From contig NZ_VINQ01000002.1 of NCBI RefSeq assembly GCF_008369105.1, positions 105,298 through 169,297 of the forward strand: DNA of 64,000 bases. The letters run 5' to 3'. The translations under genes were made by a program, and so were the position numbers. The stretch's first letter is position 1, and every line of letters starts with the position of its first letter. This document shows, piece by piece, positions 31,532 to 40,245 of the stretch. The notes under the pieces are model-generated. The model was not told where the DNA came from. It did no database searches and saw nothing but the letters and a program-made list of their open reading frames with translations. The DNA comes from Aquicoccus porphyridii. Its GTDB lineage: Bacteria > Pseudomonadota > Alphaproteobacteria > Rhodobacterales > Rhodobacteraceae.

Positions 31532-32681
31532 GCTCCAGTTCCACCTGCACCACGTCGGTCTGGGCCAGCGCGAAACTCGACGCGCAGATTTCAAGGTAAT
31601 ACTGCCAGTTGCGCAGGAACGCCCGGTCATAGCCCAGCGCCTCGATCCGCGGGCTGGCCGCGACCAGCCGCTCGGCCCATGTCCGGCAGGTGCGCGCGTA
31701 ATCCTCGCCAAAGGCGACACTGTCACGCACGACCAGCCCCGCACGGCGCGCCTGCTGCGAAATCACTCTGTCCGAGAGCAACATGCCCCCGGGAAAGGTA
31801 TAATGGCGGATGTAATCGGTGCCCTTGCGGTATCTCGGGAAATATTCATCCGGCACGGTGATCGCCTGCACCACCGCGCGCCCGCCCTCGGCCAGCCGCG
31901 CCTTCAGCGTCGAGAAATAGCTCGGCCAATAGCGCTCGCCCACCGCCTCGATCATCTCGATCGACACGATATTGTCGAACGTGCCCTCGGTCTTGCGGTA
32001 ATCGCGCAGCTCGATCCGCGCCCGCCCGTCAAGCCGCGCATCGGCAAAGCCCTTCTGGCTGGGCGATATGGTGATACCGGTCACATCGCGGCCCTGACCC
32101 GCCGCGCGTTCGGCAAACCCGCCCCAGCCACAACCGATCTCGAGAATCCGCTCACCGTCGCTCATCCGGCTGAGGGCGCGGTCATACTTGCGGGTCTGCG
32201 CCCGTTCCAGATCGTTGTCGCCCGGCGCGAACATCGCCGAAGAATAGGTCATCCCCTCGTCGAGCCAAAGCTGGTAGAACTCGTTTCCGACATCGTAATG
32301 CGCCCGGATGTTGCGCGGCGCGCCGCGTTGTGAATTCGCGCGCAGGATGCGATCCACCGCCCGGAATTTCAGCCCGCTCCAGAACCCCGGATAGGCAAAC
32401 CGCGACAACTCTTCGAGGTTGAGCGTCGCCACGCTCGCCAGCGTCTCGATCGACGGCGTATCCCAAAGCCCCGCAACATAGGCCTCGCCCAGCCCGATAT
32501 CGCCGCGCACCGCCATTGCCGTGACCACGCTCCAGTCATGCAGCTCCATCACCGCCTGCGGCGCACCGCTGCCGAAATCATGGCGCTCGCCCTCCGGCGT
32601 GACGAGATGCAGGCTCCCCCTGCGGATGCGGCTGCAACTTTCGAGAAATTCATGCCTCACACGTTTGGTGACAAACAGCAT
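31524..32681 (-). CDS. Cyclopropane-fatty-acyl-phospholipid-synthase-like methyltransferase
   Basis: A 385-residue SAM-dependent enzyme that methylates or cyclopropanates unsaturated phospholipid acyl chains. Motifs include NIRAHYDVGNEFYQLWLDEGMTYSSAMF, the SAM site ILEIGCGWGGFAERAA, and VSIEMIEAVGERYWPSYF. The ATG at 32681 overlaps the DUF1365 stop (TGATG) and has GGAGG upstream. In Rhodobacter, sigma-E-controlled relatives take part in cyclopropane or furan fatty acid formation (from memory). With the flavin oxidase in the same operon this could be a methyl-branched/furan lipid pathway, which is inference. Confidence 0.88.
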   Translation of the reverse strand: MLFVTKRVRHEFLESCSRIRRGSLHLVTPEGERHDFGSGAPQAVMELHDWSVVTAMAVRGDIGLGEAYVAGLWDTPSIETLASVATLNLEELSRFAYPGFWSGLKFRAVDRILRANSQRGAPRNIRAHYDVGNEFYQLWLDEGMTYSSAMFAPGDNDLERAQTRKYDRALSRMSDGERILEIGCGWGGFAERAAGQGRDVTGITISPSQKGFADARLDGRARIELRDYRKTEGTFDNIVSIEMIEAVGERYWPSYFSTLKARLAEGGRAVVQAITVPDEYFPRYRKGTDYIRHYTFPGGMLLSDRVISQQARRAGLVVRDSVAFGEDYARTCRTWAERLVAASPRIEALGYDRAFLRNWQYYLEICASSFALAQTDVVQVELEHA

Positions 32682-33433
32682 CAGCTTACCTCCTGTCGCG
32701 GTGGTGCGGGCGGGCTGCGATAGCGCGCGCCCTTGAGTTTCAGGCGCAACGCCTGCCAATGGATAAGTGTGATCGTGCGCAGCGCCCCGAACGGGCGGCG
32801 CAGCGCGGCCCAGAGGATCGACCGATCGGTCAACGGCCGCCGCGCCCCCTGCAGCGTCGCCACGACCCCCTGACGCCCGTTTTCATGCTCGATGCGGATG
32901 GCGATCCGATCCGCCTGGATGTCGAAATGAAACCGATACGCCCCCTCGACGTCCTGAAAGGGCGAGACGTGAAAGATCTTGCGGGACGTCAGTTCCGTCT
33001 CCCGCGTGATCGGCGCAAACCCCGCGCGATGGCACAGGTAACTGTGGCGGTCGCCGAACGTGTTGTTGACCTCGGCGATCACAGCGCGCAGCGTGCCACC
33101 CCGCATCGCCAGCCAGAAACTCACCGGGTTGAACACGTAGCCCAGGAATCCCGGCTGGGTCAGGAGCAGGATCTGCATGCCCTCTAGCTCCAGCCCGGCC
33201 CGCGCCAGAATCTCCCGCGCCCAGACCACGCCGCGCCCCCGGCCCCGCGCGCCGCCATGATGGCGATCCATCACCGAAAAGAGGTTGAACCGGTTGCGCG
33301 AAAACAACCGCGGCCCACCCTTCGCCTCGGGGTCGATCAGAACGTAATCCACCCCGTAACGGAAGGCGTTGCTGATATCGCCGCGCCGCGCATGGCCGGT
33401 CGTGCCCGCGATATGCTCGGCTTGCGGCCTCAT
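32681..33433 (-). CDS. DUF1365 protein
   Basis: A 250-residue DUF1365 protein. Signature segments are RYGVDYVLIDPEAKGGPRLFSRNRFNLFSV, TQPGFLGYVFNPVSFWLAM, VIAEVNNTFGDRHSYL, and KIFHVSPFQDVEGAYRFHF. The family nearly always sits next to a flavin amine oxidase and a cyclopropane-synthase-like enzyme, as here, so it is expected to act with them on lipids. The start overlaps the upstream stop by four bases. Biochemical activity is unknown. Confidence 0.88.
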   Translation of the reverse strand: MRPQAEHIAGTTGHARRGDISNAFRYGVDYVLIDPEAKGGPRLFSRNRFNLFSVMDRHHGGARGRGRGVVWAREILARAGLELEGMQILLLTQPGFLGYVFNPVSFWLAMRGGTLRAVIAEVNNTFGDRHSYLCHRAGFAPITRETELTSRKIFHVSPFQDVEGAYRFHFDIQADRIAIRIEHENGRQGVVATLQGARRPLTDRSILWAALRRPFGALRTITLIHWQALRLKLKGARYRSPPAPPRQEVS

Positions 33434-34707
33434 GCCTCCACCCGTTCGATTGCGTTCGTCACCCGCACGGCACTCGCGAACCCGTCCTCGTGAAACCCGT
33501 GCCGCAGGTATGCGCCCGCGAACCATGTGCGATTCTGCCCCTGGATCGCGGCCAGCCGGTCTTGCGCGTGCAACGCCGCCTGGTCGAACACCGGATGGCG
33601 GAACGTGACCGCATCGTAAATCCGATCCTCCCGCACCGGCCGGACCGGGTTGAGCGAAACGAAAAGAGGGTCATTCTCGGGGATGTTCTGCAAGCGGTTC
33701 ATCCAGTATGTCACGCCGATCGCGGGGCGCGTGTCGTGGTCCTCGGCCTTGTAGACCCACGAGGACCAGCAGGCCTTGCGCTTGGGCATCTGCGTTTCGT
33801 CACAATGCAGGATAGCATGATTGTCCTGATAGGTCAGGTCCGACAGCGCCGCCTGCTCCTCGACCGTCGGGCGCGCCAACAGGCGCAGCGCGTCGTCCGA
33901 GTGGCAGGCAAGGATCACCTGGTCGAAACTTTCCGCCCCGAAGCGCGCGCTGCGGATGACGACGCCCTGCCCGTCGCGCTCCACCGCCTGAACCGGCGCA
34001 CCCGTGCGCAGATCGCATCCAAGGCTCGACAGCCGCGTTTCCAGCCGCCTCACATATTCCCGGCTGCCGCCCTTGACGGTCCACCACTGGTGCTGGCCCG
34101 TCACGTTCATCAGCGCATGGTTCCTGAAGAACCGCACCAGCGTCGCGGCGGGAAAGCTGCCGATCTGCTCCATCGGCGTCGACCAGATGGCCCCGCAGAT
34201 CGGCATCAGGTAATAGCGCCGGAACCAGTCGCCCAACCGCAGCTCGCGCATCAGTTCCTCAATCGTCAGCCCGTCATTCACCGCCCCCTCGGCGCGCGCA
34301 TTGAACCGCATGATATCGCGCACCATGGCCAGGAACCCGGGGCGGCGCGCGTTGGATTTCTGCGCGAACAGCGCACCAAGACTGCCCAGCCCGTATTCCA
34401 CCCGCCCGTCGTCGATCGTCGCGCCAAAGCTCATGTTGCTCTTCTCGACCGGCACGTCGAGATCGCGAAACATGGCCGTCAGATACGGGTAATTGACGAA
34501 ATTGAACACGATGAACCCGGTATCGACCGGCTGATCCCCGTTGCGCCCGGCCACCACCGTGCGCGCATGCCCGCCCAGGCTGGGGGCCGCCTCGTAAAGC
34601 GTGACATCATGTTGCGGGGTCAACCGATAGGCGGCTGCAAGACCCGAAATGCCACCACCCACGATGGCGATGCGCAGGCGGTGTTGCGGCGGGGCGTCGA
34701 ATGACAT
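33430..34707 (-). CDS. FAD-dependent amine-oxidase-family protein of the lipid operon
   Basis: A 425-residue flavoprotein. FAD-binding motif RIAIVGGGISGLAAAYRLTPQHDVTLYEA starts near residue 11; SLGGHARTVV follows; the far end has NRTWFAGAYLRHGFHEDGFASA. The family includes desaturase-like and oxidase enzymes acting on acyl chains. It is the first gene of the seven-gene operon and has a sigma-E-type promoter just upstream (34733-34762). AAGGAA precedes the ATG. A role in desaturating a methylated acyl chain is an inference from the Rhodobacter regulon. Confidence 0.87.
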   Translation of the reverse strand: MSFDAPPQHRLRIAIVGGGISGLAAAYRLTPQHDVTLYEAAPSLGGHARTVVAGRNGDQPVDTGFIVFNFVNYPYLTAMFRDLDVPVEKSNMSFGATIDDGRVEYGLGSLGALFAQKSNARRPGFLAMVRDIMRFNARAEGAVNDGLTIEELMRELRLGDWFRRYYLMPICGAIWSTPMEQIGSFPAATLVRFFRNHALMNVTGQHQWWTVKGGSREYVRRLETRLSSLGCDLRTGAPVQAVERDGQGVVIRSARFGAESFDQVILACHSDDALRLLARPTVEEQAALSDLTYQDNHAILHCDETQMPKRKACWSSWVYKAEDHDTRPAIGVTYWMNRLQNIPENDPLFVSLNPVRPVREDRIYDAVTFRHPVFDQAALHAQDRLAAIQGQNRTWFAGAYLRHGFHEDGFASAVRVTNAIERVEA

Positions 34708-34732
34708 TGGCGTTCCTTCATGTCCGTTCGCT

Positions 34733-34762
34733 ATTCTACGCCCGGCCCCGGCAAACGGATCA
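34733..34762 (-). promoter_or_regulatory. Sigma-E (RpoE)-type promoter of the lipid operon
   Basis: On the minus strand TGATCC (34762-34757), 18 bases, then TAGAAT (34738-34733). The -10 lies 26 bases before the ATG at 34707. The -35 box equals the Rhodobacter RpoE consensus as I recall it. Confidence 0.75.
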
Positions 34763-34794
34763 AACCGCGATGCAGGAAAAACGATTCTGAAAAA

Positions 34795-34824
34795 TGATCC
34801 GCCCCCAAGGACACCTCGTAACCG
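34795..34824 (+). promoter_or_regulatory. Sigma-E-type autoregulatory promoter of rpoE-chrR
   Basis: TGATCC (34795-34800), 18 bases, then TAACCG (34819-34824), the same spacing as the divergent promoter. It gives a leader of about 65 bases if rpoE starts at 34895. Confidence 0.7.
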
Positions 34825-34894
34825 ATCCATGATAATGCTGGATGATCATAGAACGCTTGCCGTCATTGCCCCCTGCGATAGTCTCGTCGTCAGC

Positions 34895-35479
34895 ATGACG
34901 GCGGGAAAAGAGCAGGCACAGGTGCGCAAGACCGATTACTCGATCCAGACCGAATGGATGCTCGCGGTCCGCGACGATCGCGACCGCCGGGCCTTTGCCC
35001 AGCTCTTCGATCACTTCGCCCCGCGTCTCAAAGGGGTTGTCGCCCGATCCGGTGCGCCCCCGGCACAGGTCGAGGATATCGTGCAGGATGTCATGCTGAC
35101 CGTCTGGCGCAAGGCACACCAGTTCGACCCCGAGCGCGCACAGGTCTCAAGCTGGATCTACCAGATCGCGCGCAACCGGCAGATCGACATCCTGCGCCGC
35201 GAACGCCGCCCCATCCCCGAAGAAATCGCCCGGCAGGAAGACACCACCCCCGACGCAAGCCAGGTTCTGGCGCTGGAGCAGGAAACCGAGAAGCTCAGAC
35301 AGGCGCTCAGCCAATTGAAACCGGCACAACGGGAAATGGTTGAAAAGGCCTATCTCGGCGAATTGAGCCATACCGACATCCAGGCCGAAACCGGCCTGCC
35401 GCTCGGAACCATCAAATCGCGCATCCGCCTCGGACTCGAGCGGCTGCGCCACGAACTCAAGACCATAGGCACGCCATGA
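34895..35479 (+). CDS. rpoE: ECF sigma factor RpoE of the ChrR type (ECF11-like)
   Basis: A 194-residue ECF sigma factor. Region 2 reads AFAQLFDHFAPRLKGVVARSG and VEDIVQDVMLTVWRKAHQFDPERAQVSSWIYQIARNRQIDILRRERR; region 4 reads LKPAQREMVEKAYLGELSHTDIQAETGLPLGTIKSRIRLGLERLRHEL. With ChrR encoded next (ATGA overlap), this matches the singlet-oxygen-responsive sigma factor of Rhodobacter. I chose ATG 34895 because the predicted promoter leaves no room for the upstream ATGs at 34829 and 34835. It should drive both its own operon and the divergent lipid operon. Confidence 0.9.
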   Translation: MTAGKEQAQVRKTDYSIQTEWMLAVRDDRDRRAFAQLFDHFAPRLKGVVARSGAPPAQVEDIVQDVMLTVWRKAHQFDPERAQVSSWIYQIARNRQIDILRRERRPIPEEIARQEDTTPDASQVLALEQETEKLRQALSQLKPAQREMVEKAYLGELSHTDIQAETGLPLGTIKSRIRLGLERLRHELKTIGTP

Positions 35480-36111
35480 CCGGCATCACCCACCACATCC
35501 CCGACAACCTCCTGATCGCTTACGCGGCGGGCACCCTGCCCAATCCCTTTGCGCTTGTCGTGGCCGCGCATGTGTCGCTCTGCGACGACTGCCGCGCCCG
35601 GCTCGCCGCGCACGAGGCCGCGGGCGGCGCGATCATCGAGCAATCCGCCCCCCAAGAGGTCAGCGCATCCCTGCGCGACCGGGTGCTGGACGCGCTCGAT
35701 GCGCCCTTCGAGATGCCCGCGCCACAACCGCGCCACGGGGTCTATCCCGGCCCGGTGATGGAGGCGCTCAAGGGCCACCCGCCGAAATGGAAACCCATAG
35801 GGATGGGCAACCGGCAATGCATCATCGACCACGGCGCCGAAGGCTCGGTGCGCCTGTTGTGGATCGCGCCCGGACAGGCGGTGCCCGATCACGGGCATAA
35901 CGGTCTCGAACTGACGCTGGTTTTGCAAGGCGCGTTTGCGGATGAAACCGGGCGCTTCGGCCCCGGTGATCTCGAAGTGGCCGACGCCGATCTCGAACAC
36001 ACGCCGATCGCCGCCGAAGGCGCGCCCTGCATCTGCCTTGCCGCCACCGATGCCGCGTTGAAATTCAACAGCTTCCTGCCGCGCATGCTGCAACCGCTCT
36101 TTCGCATCTGA
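35476..36111 (+). CDS. chrR: Zinc-binding anti-sigma factor ChrR
   Basis: A 211-residue anti-sigma factor with cupin domain. The N-terminal zinc domain has H6, H32, C36 and C39 (HVSLCDDC), matching the ChrR zinc ligands known from Rhodobacter. The C-terminal part is a cupin with the metal-site histidines in PDHGHNGLELTLVLQGAF and a further LEHTP. It sequesters RpoE and releases it under singlet oxygen or similar stress. It overlaps rpoE by four bases. No obvious change would abolish function. Confidence 0.93.
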   Translation: MTGITHHIPDNLLIAYAAGTLPNPFALVVAAHVSLCDDCRARLAAHEAAGGAIIEQSAPQEVSASLRDRVLDALDAPFEMPAPQPRHGVYPGPVMEALKGHPPKWKPIGMGNRQCIIDHGAEGSVRLLWIAPGQAVPDHGHNGLELTLVLQGAFADETGRFGPGDLEVADADLEHTPIAAEGAPCICLAATDAALKFNSFLPRMLQPLFRI

Positions 36112-36209
36112 TCGTAAAGCCGCTCGGAACGCAGCGTTGCCGCTTGCACCTCCCGCGTTCGGCTGCCACCTTCGGCACCGGATATCACGGGATGCAAGGA
36201 GCGACGCAG

Positions 36210-37754
36210 ATGGCACAGAATGGCGCGGATATACTGGCCCGGGTTCTCGCCCGGAACGGTGTCGATACATGCTTTGCCAATCCCGGCACGACGGAAATGC
36301 ACCTCGTCACGGCCTTCACCCATGACCTCGGCATCACCTGCCACCTGTGCCTGTTCGAAGGCGTCGCCACGGGTGCCGCCGACGGCTATGCCCGCATGGC
36401 CCGCAAACCCGCCGCGACGCTTCTGCACCTCGGCCCCGGCCTCGCCAACGGGATCGCCAACCTTCACAACGCGCGCAAGGCCGCCTCGCCGGTCATCAAC
36501 ATCGTCGGCGAACACGCGATCGACCACATCGCCCATGACGCCCCGCTCACCGCCGATATCGAAGGTCTCGCTCGCCCGGTCAGCAAGACGGTGACAACCA
36601 TCCGCGAGACCGGCCGGATCGACGCCGACGTCACCGACATGCTGCAAGAGATCCAGACCGGCCCCACCGGTGTCGGCACGCTGATCGTGCCCAACGACAT
36701 CGCCTGGGACACGGCGCAGCAATCGAACCTGCCCCCCGCGAGCGCCCCCGCGCCCACGCCCCCCGATGCCGAAGCCATTGCCGCGGCGGCAAAGGCCCTG
36801 CAGGAACCCGGCGCGCTCCTGTTGCTGGGCAGCCCCCATATCACCCGCCGCGCCATCGAACTCGGCAATGCCATCGCCGCGAAAACCGGCGCGAGCCTGC
36901 GCGCCGAGGCCGCGACCGCCCGCACCTCCCGTGGCGGCGGACTGCCCGAAATGGCCCGCATTCCGTTCCAGATCGACGCGGCGCTCGAGGCCCTCGCCGA
37001 CACGCGCCACGCAATCCTCGCCGGGGCGCGCGCGCCGGTGGCCTTCTTCGCCTATCCCGAACGCCCCAGCGCCCTCCTCCCCGAGGGCTGCGCCGTCACG
37101 CACCTCTCCCCGCCCGAGGGCGATCTCGAAGCGACGCTGGCGGCACTGGCCGACCATCTCGACGCAAAACCCGTGGCCATGTCGGCCCCCGACATGCCGC
37201 CCCTGCCGCGTGGCGCGATTACCCCCGAGGCGCTGGGCGCCGCCGTGGCCAACGCCCTGCCCGAAGCGGCAATCGTGGTGGATGAATCCGTCACCAACGG
37301 CCCCTTCCTGCAACCGACCTGCGCGGCCTCGCCCGCGCATGACTGGCTCAACAACCGCGGCGGCTCGATCGGGTACTCGATGCCCGTGGCCGTGGGCGCC
37401 GCGGCCGCCTGCCCCGACCGCCCGGTTCTGGCCGTGGTCGGCGACGGCTCGGCGAGCTACACGCCCCAGGCGCTCTGGACCATGGCGCGCGCGGGCATGA
37501 ACGTGACCGTGGTGATCCTGTCGAACCGGCGCTACCGCATCCTTGCCACCGAGATGTCGCGCATCGGCGCGGGCGAACCCGACGAGCGATCCGACCCGCT
37601 GATGAGTCTGGACAATCCCCCCATCGACTGGGTCGCGCAGGCCCGCGCCTATGGCGTGCCGGGCGCAAGCGTCACCGACGCGCAGGATCTGCACAAGGAA
37701 CTCACCCGCGCCTTCACGGAACCGGGGCCGCACCTGATCGAAGCCCGGATGTAG
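36210..37754 (+). CDS. Thiamine-diphosphate enzyme, acetolactate-synthase-large-subunit-like
   Basis: A 514-residue ThDP-dependent enzyme. The catalytic glutamate lies in CHLCLFEGVATGAADGYARM near residue 50, and the cofactor motif GDGSASYTPQALWTMARAGMNVTVVILSNRRY near 410-445. The protein is shorter than true acetolactate synthase and lacks an adjacent regulatory subunit, so it is more like the benzoylformate/oxalyl-CoA decarboxylase side of the family. AAGGAG is upstream of the ATG at 36210. It may belong downstream of chrR but has a 98-base gap. The substrate is unknown. Confidence 0.82.
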   Translation: MAQNGADILARVLARNGVDTCFANPGTTEMHLVTAFTHDLGITCHLCLFEGVATGAADGYARMARKPAATLLHLGPGLANGIANLHNARKAASPVINIVGEHAIDHIAHDAPLTADIEGLARPVSKTVTTIRETGRIDADVTDMLQEIQTGPTGVGTLIVPNDIAWDTAQQSNLPPASAPAPTPPDAEAIAAAAKALQEPGALLLLGSPHITRRAIELGNAIAAKTGASLRAEAATARTSRGGGLPEMARIPFQIDAALEALADTRHAILAGARAPVAFFAYPERPSALLPEGCAVTHLSPPEGDLEATLAALADHLDAKPVAMSAPDMPPLPRGAITPEALGAAVANALPEAAIVVDESVTNGPFLQPTCAASPAHDWLNNRGGSIGYSMPVAVGAAAACPDRPVLAVVGDGSASYTPQALWTMARAGMNVTVVILSNRRYRILATEMSRIGAGEPDERSDPLMSLDNPPIDWVAQARAYGVPGASVTDAQDLHKELTRAFTEPGPHLIEARM

Positions 37755-37805
37755 AGCTCAGGCGACCGGCGGCACAGGCCGCCGAACCGCTCTCACCCGG
37801 TCGCG

Positions 37806-39983
37806 TCAGGCATAGTCCTGTATGTTGCCCAGCAGGATACCGGTCATGTCGACCGCGTGATCACTCGCCATCGCGGCCAGGTCGATTCCGGTCTCGACCG
37901 CGGCATCGTGGCGATCAAGCCCCAGCCCGTCCCAATCCGTATCGGCCCCAAAGATCAACCAGCGCGGAACATTCTCGCTTTCAAGCCCGACCGCCGCGCG
38001 CAACACGTCAAGCGCGTCAGACGCGGTAACCCGGCCATCCTGGTCAATGTCGGCAGCGACGAAATTCATGGCCGACGCTTCCCCGAAGGACGCCTCCATC
38101 CCCAGCGCAAGGCGCAAGACATCAAGCGCGTCAAACGCGGTTATCGCGGGATCGCTGGCCGCGTCATGATCGCGCACGGCGTCGAGACGCCCGGCAATCC
38201 CCGACGCCAGCGTGAACCCAAAGGCACCGCCCGCGTCGCTCGACATTGCCGCCTCGGGCCAGCCTTCGGCCCTGAACGTCAGCGCAACACCTTCAAGCGG
38301 CCCGCCATCCGGATCGGCAACCACACCGGTCAGCGCGATGTCGATGTCGAGATCGGCCACAGGGACAACGTCGAAAGCGACACCGAAACGCCCCGAAAAC
38401 TGCAGCAGGTCGATATCCTGAAGCGTGTCGGTGCCGTCATCCGTCACCTCGCCCTCGCGAAGATCGGTGACGATCACCGTGCCCCCGGGGCCGCGCGCGA
38501 TGTCGTATTCGCCCCGCTGGCCGACAAAAACCGCCATGTCCTGCCCGCCGCCGCCTTGCAACAGATCGTCACCCGCACCACCGACCAGGAAATCGTCCCC
38601 CGGCCCGCCGCTCAGCATGTCGTCACCGGCAAACCCGAACAGCGCCGTCGCCGTATCCCCGGCCGCGATCATCTCGGCATCCGGCGTGCCCAGGATGTCG
38701 GGGGCATTCATCCGCGCACTGAACCCGTTTTCCATCAGCACGGCTTCCTCGCCGTCCCTGTTCCAGCCTGCGGTGCGGAACAGCTCAAGCCAGCCGGCCT
38801 CGCCCATGTCGAAAACCTTGATGGGTCCGCCGGGGAACCGGCTGAAGTGATCCACGTCCTGCGCGCGCAACGTGTCATCCAGCCCGCCAACCGGCTCGCC
38901 CTCGGCGTCATGACGCTGCAACAGGCGCCAGGTGTCGCCCGAGCGACCGGTGACCATGAATCCGCCATCCTGCATGGGGTTGATGGTCACTTCCTGGCGC
39001 AGGCTCGACAGGGCAAACGACGCCTCGCCCACGACCTGAACCGTTTCGCCCAATGGCGTGCCCTCGGGGTCAAAACGCTGCCACAGCGCCCGGCCACCCT
39101 CGCCATCGGGGGCGAAGGGCCAGGCAATGACAAAGCTGCCATCCTGCAAGGACTCGACAGCGGGCACGGCGTAGTCGTGGTTTTCCGCCGTCGCAACGGC
39201 GAACGCTTCACCGCGCGCCGTGCCATCCGCGTTGAAGATCTGCGCCGCGACCGTCAATTCCGCACCCTCGGCACCGCCGGGCGTGTTTTCACCCGCAAGC
39301 AGGACGACGACATACCCCCCATCGGGCAGGTCGGTGGAGTCGTAGACATAAACACTGTCCGGCACATGCGCCTGGAACGACAACCAGCTCACCCAGGGCG
39401 AGATCTGGCTGACGGACGACACCGGATTGGCCGCGGCATCGAAGACCTGCGTGAAATTCGCGCCCGCCCCCGAATATTGCGCCAGCATGCCGGCATGTTC
39501 GCCCGAGAACGTCAGCGCCATGCCGCCATCCTCAAGGGCGGTCAGCGTGTTGCTGCCACCCCCCGAATAGGTCGTGATCTCGCGCGTGTCGGTGACCCGC
39601 TGGGGCGAGGTTACGAGATGACTGCCGGTCAATACGCCCGCGTCGTCATAGCTGCGCAATTCCAGATTGTCCGAGTCGCCAGGGCGAAACGCCACGGCAA
39701 AGCCGCCACCGGCCAGCGCCTCGACCGCGGCCGGCCTGTTGTTGACGGGAAAGCTGGTATCTTCCGACAGAACCTGCGTGCCCGCGAAGGTGCCATCGGG
39801 GGCGTAACGATGCGCGATCAGGTGATGCTCATACGCTGCCTCGGGATCGGGCTGAAAGCGATGGACAGAAACGGCAATCACGCTGCCATCGGCCAGTTGG
39901 GCAAAGGCCGGTTCGAGGAAAGCACCGTCTTCCCCGTCATGCGGGCGAACAAGGGGCGTCGTGGGGAAAAGCCTGTAGGTCAT
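37806..39983 (-). CDS. Secreted RTX calcium-binding protein with dockerin-like repeats
   Basis: A 725-residue acidic protein with no classical signal peptide. Residues about 1-430 form a beta-propeller-like region of repeated units (LPDGGYVVVLLAGE, LQDGSFVIAWPFA, MQDGGFMVTGRSG). RTX calcium repeats follow near 432-485 (LSGGPGDDFLVGGAGDDLLQ). Two dockerin-like calcium loops close to the C-terminus read AITAFDALDVLRLALGM and DIDQDGRVTASDALDVLRAAVGL (about 614-665). RTX proteins without signal peptide are usually exported by type I secretion, whose genes are not nearby. Cohesin partners are not visible. Function may be adhesion or surface attachment. Confidence 0.8.
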   Translation of the reverse strand: MTYRLFPTTPLVRPHDGEDGAFLEPAFAQLADGSVIAVSVHRFQPDPEAAYEHHLIAHRYAPDGTFAGTQVLSEDTSFPVNNRPAAVEALAGGGFAVAFRPGDSDNLELRSYDDAGVLTGSHLVTSPQRVTDTREITTYSGGGSNTLTALEDGGMALTFSGEHAGMLAQYSGAGANFTQVFDAAANPVSSVSQISPWVSWLSFQAHVPDSVYVYDSTDLPDGGYVVVLLAGENTPGGAEGAELTVAAQIFNADGTARGEAFAVATAENHDYAVPAVESLQDGSFVIAWPFAPDGEGGRALWQRFDPEGTPLGETVQVVGEASFALSSLRQEVTINPMQDGGFMVTGRSGDTWRLLQRHDAEGEPVGGLDDTLRAQDVDHFSRFPGGPIKVFDMGEAGWLELFRTAGWNRDGEEAVLMENGFSARMNAPDILGTPDAEMIAAGDTATALFGFAGDDMLSGGPGDDFLVGGAGDDLLQGGGGQDMAVFVGQRGEYDIARGPGGTVIVTDLREGEVTDDGTDTLQDIDLLQFSGRFGVAFDVVPVADLDIDIALTGVVADPDGGPLEGVALTFRAEGWPEAAMSSDAGGAFGFTLASGIAGRLDAVRDHDAASDPAITAFDALDVLRLALGMEASFGEASAMNFVAADIDQDGRVTASDALDVLRAAVGLESENVPRWLIFGADTDWDGLGLDRHDAAVETGIDLAAMASDHAVDMTGILLGNIQDYA

Positions 39984-40070
39984 GAACTGACTCCAAATTT
40001 GCGGTGCTGGTCAAATGCGCGCATGCATAATCGACCATTCGCCAATCTACAGATGGCCCCGGATAAGTCC

Positions 40071-40084
40071 TTGACCTGCATCAA
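40071..40084. promoter_or_regulatory. Possible FNR/CRP-type site upstream of the RTX gene
   Basis: TTGAC-CTGC-ATCAA matches nine of the ten bases of the FNR palindrome TTGAT-N4-ATCAA. It lies about 90 bases upstream of the RTX protein start. An FnrL or NnrR-like regulator is possible. Confidence 0.4.
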
Positions 40085-40136
40085 CCCCGCATGTCGGCCG
40101 GGCCCGCACGTGAGCGGGGTCGACATCGCACGCCCC

Positions 40137-40158
40137 GTTAACCTAACGAAAGGTTAAC
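40137..40158. repeat. Perfect 8-bp inverted repeat
   Basis: GTTAACCT and AGGTTAAC enclose the six-base loop AACGAA. It is about 150 bases upstream of the RTX gene and might be an operator. Confidence 0.4.
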
Positions 40159-40164
40159 CGCCGC

Positions 40165-40216
40165 CGTTTTGCCCGGCAGCCGGGGAGCAGCCGGGCGACA
40201 GCCGGATGTCACCCCC
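40165..40216. repeat. Dispersed GC-rich intergenic repeat
   Basis: CAGCCGGGGAGCAGCCGGGC, then CGACAGCCGGATGTCA and a C-run. Related sequence occurs at about 24660-24690 and a 16-base identical piece at 9432-9447. All three are intergenic. Confidence 0.5.
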
Positions 40217-40245
40217 CTGAATTCGGCCCCAGACGGGCGTTAACC

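Noticed and set aside
37857-40157. A 766-codon open frame antisense to the RTX gene
   Set aside because: It mirrors the real gene's codon bias, is rich in Arg and His, and shows no domain; the minus-strand RTX and dockerin motifs are clear.
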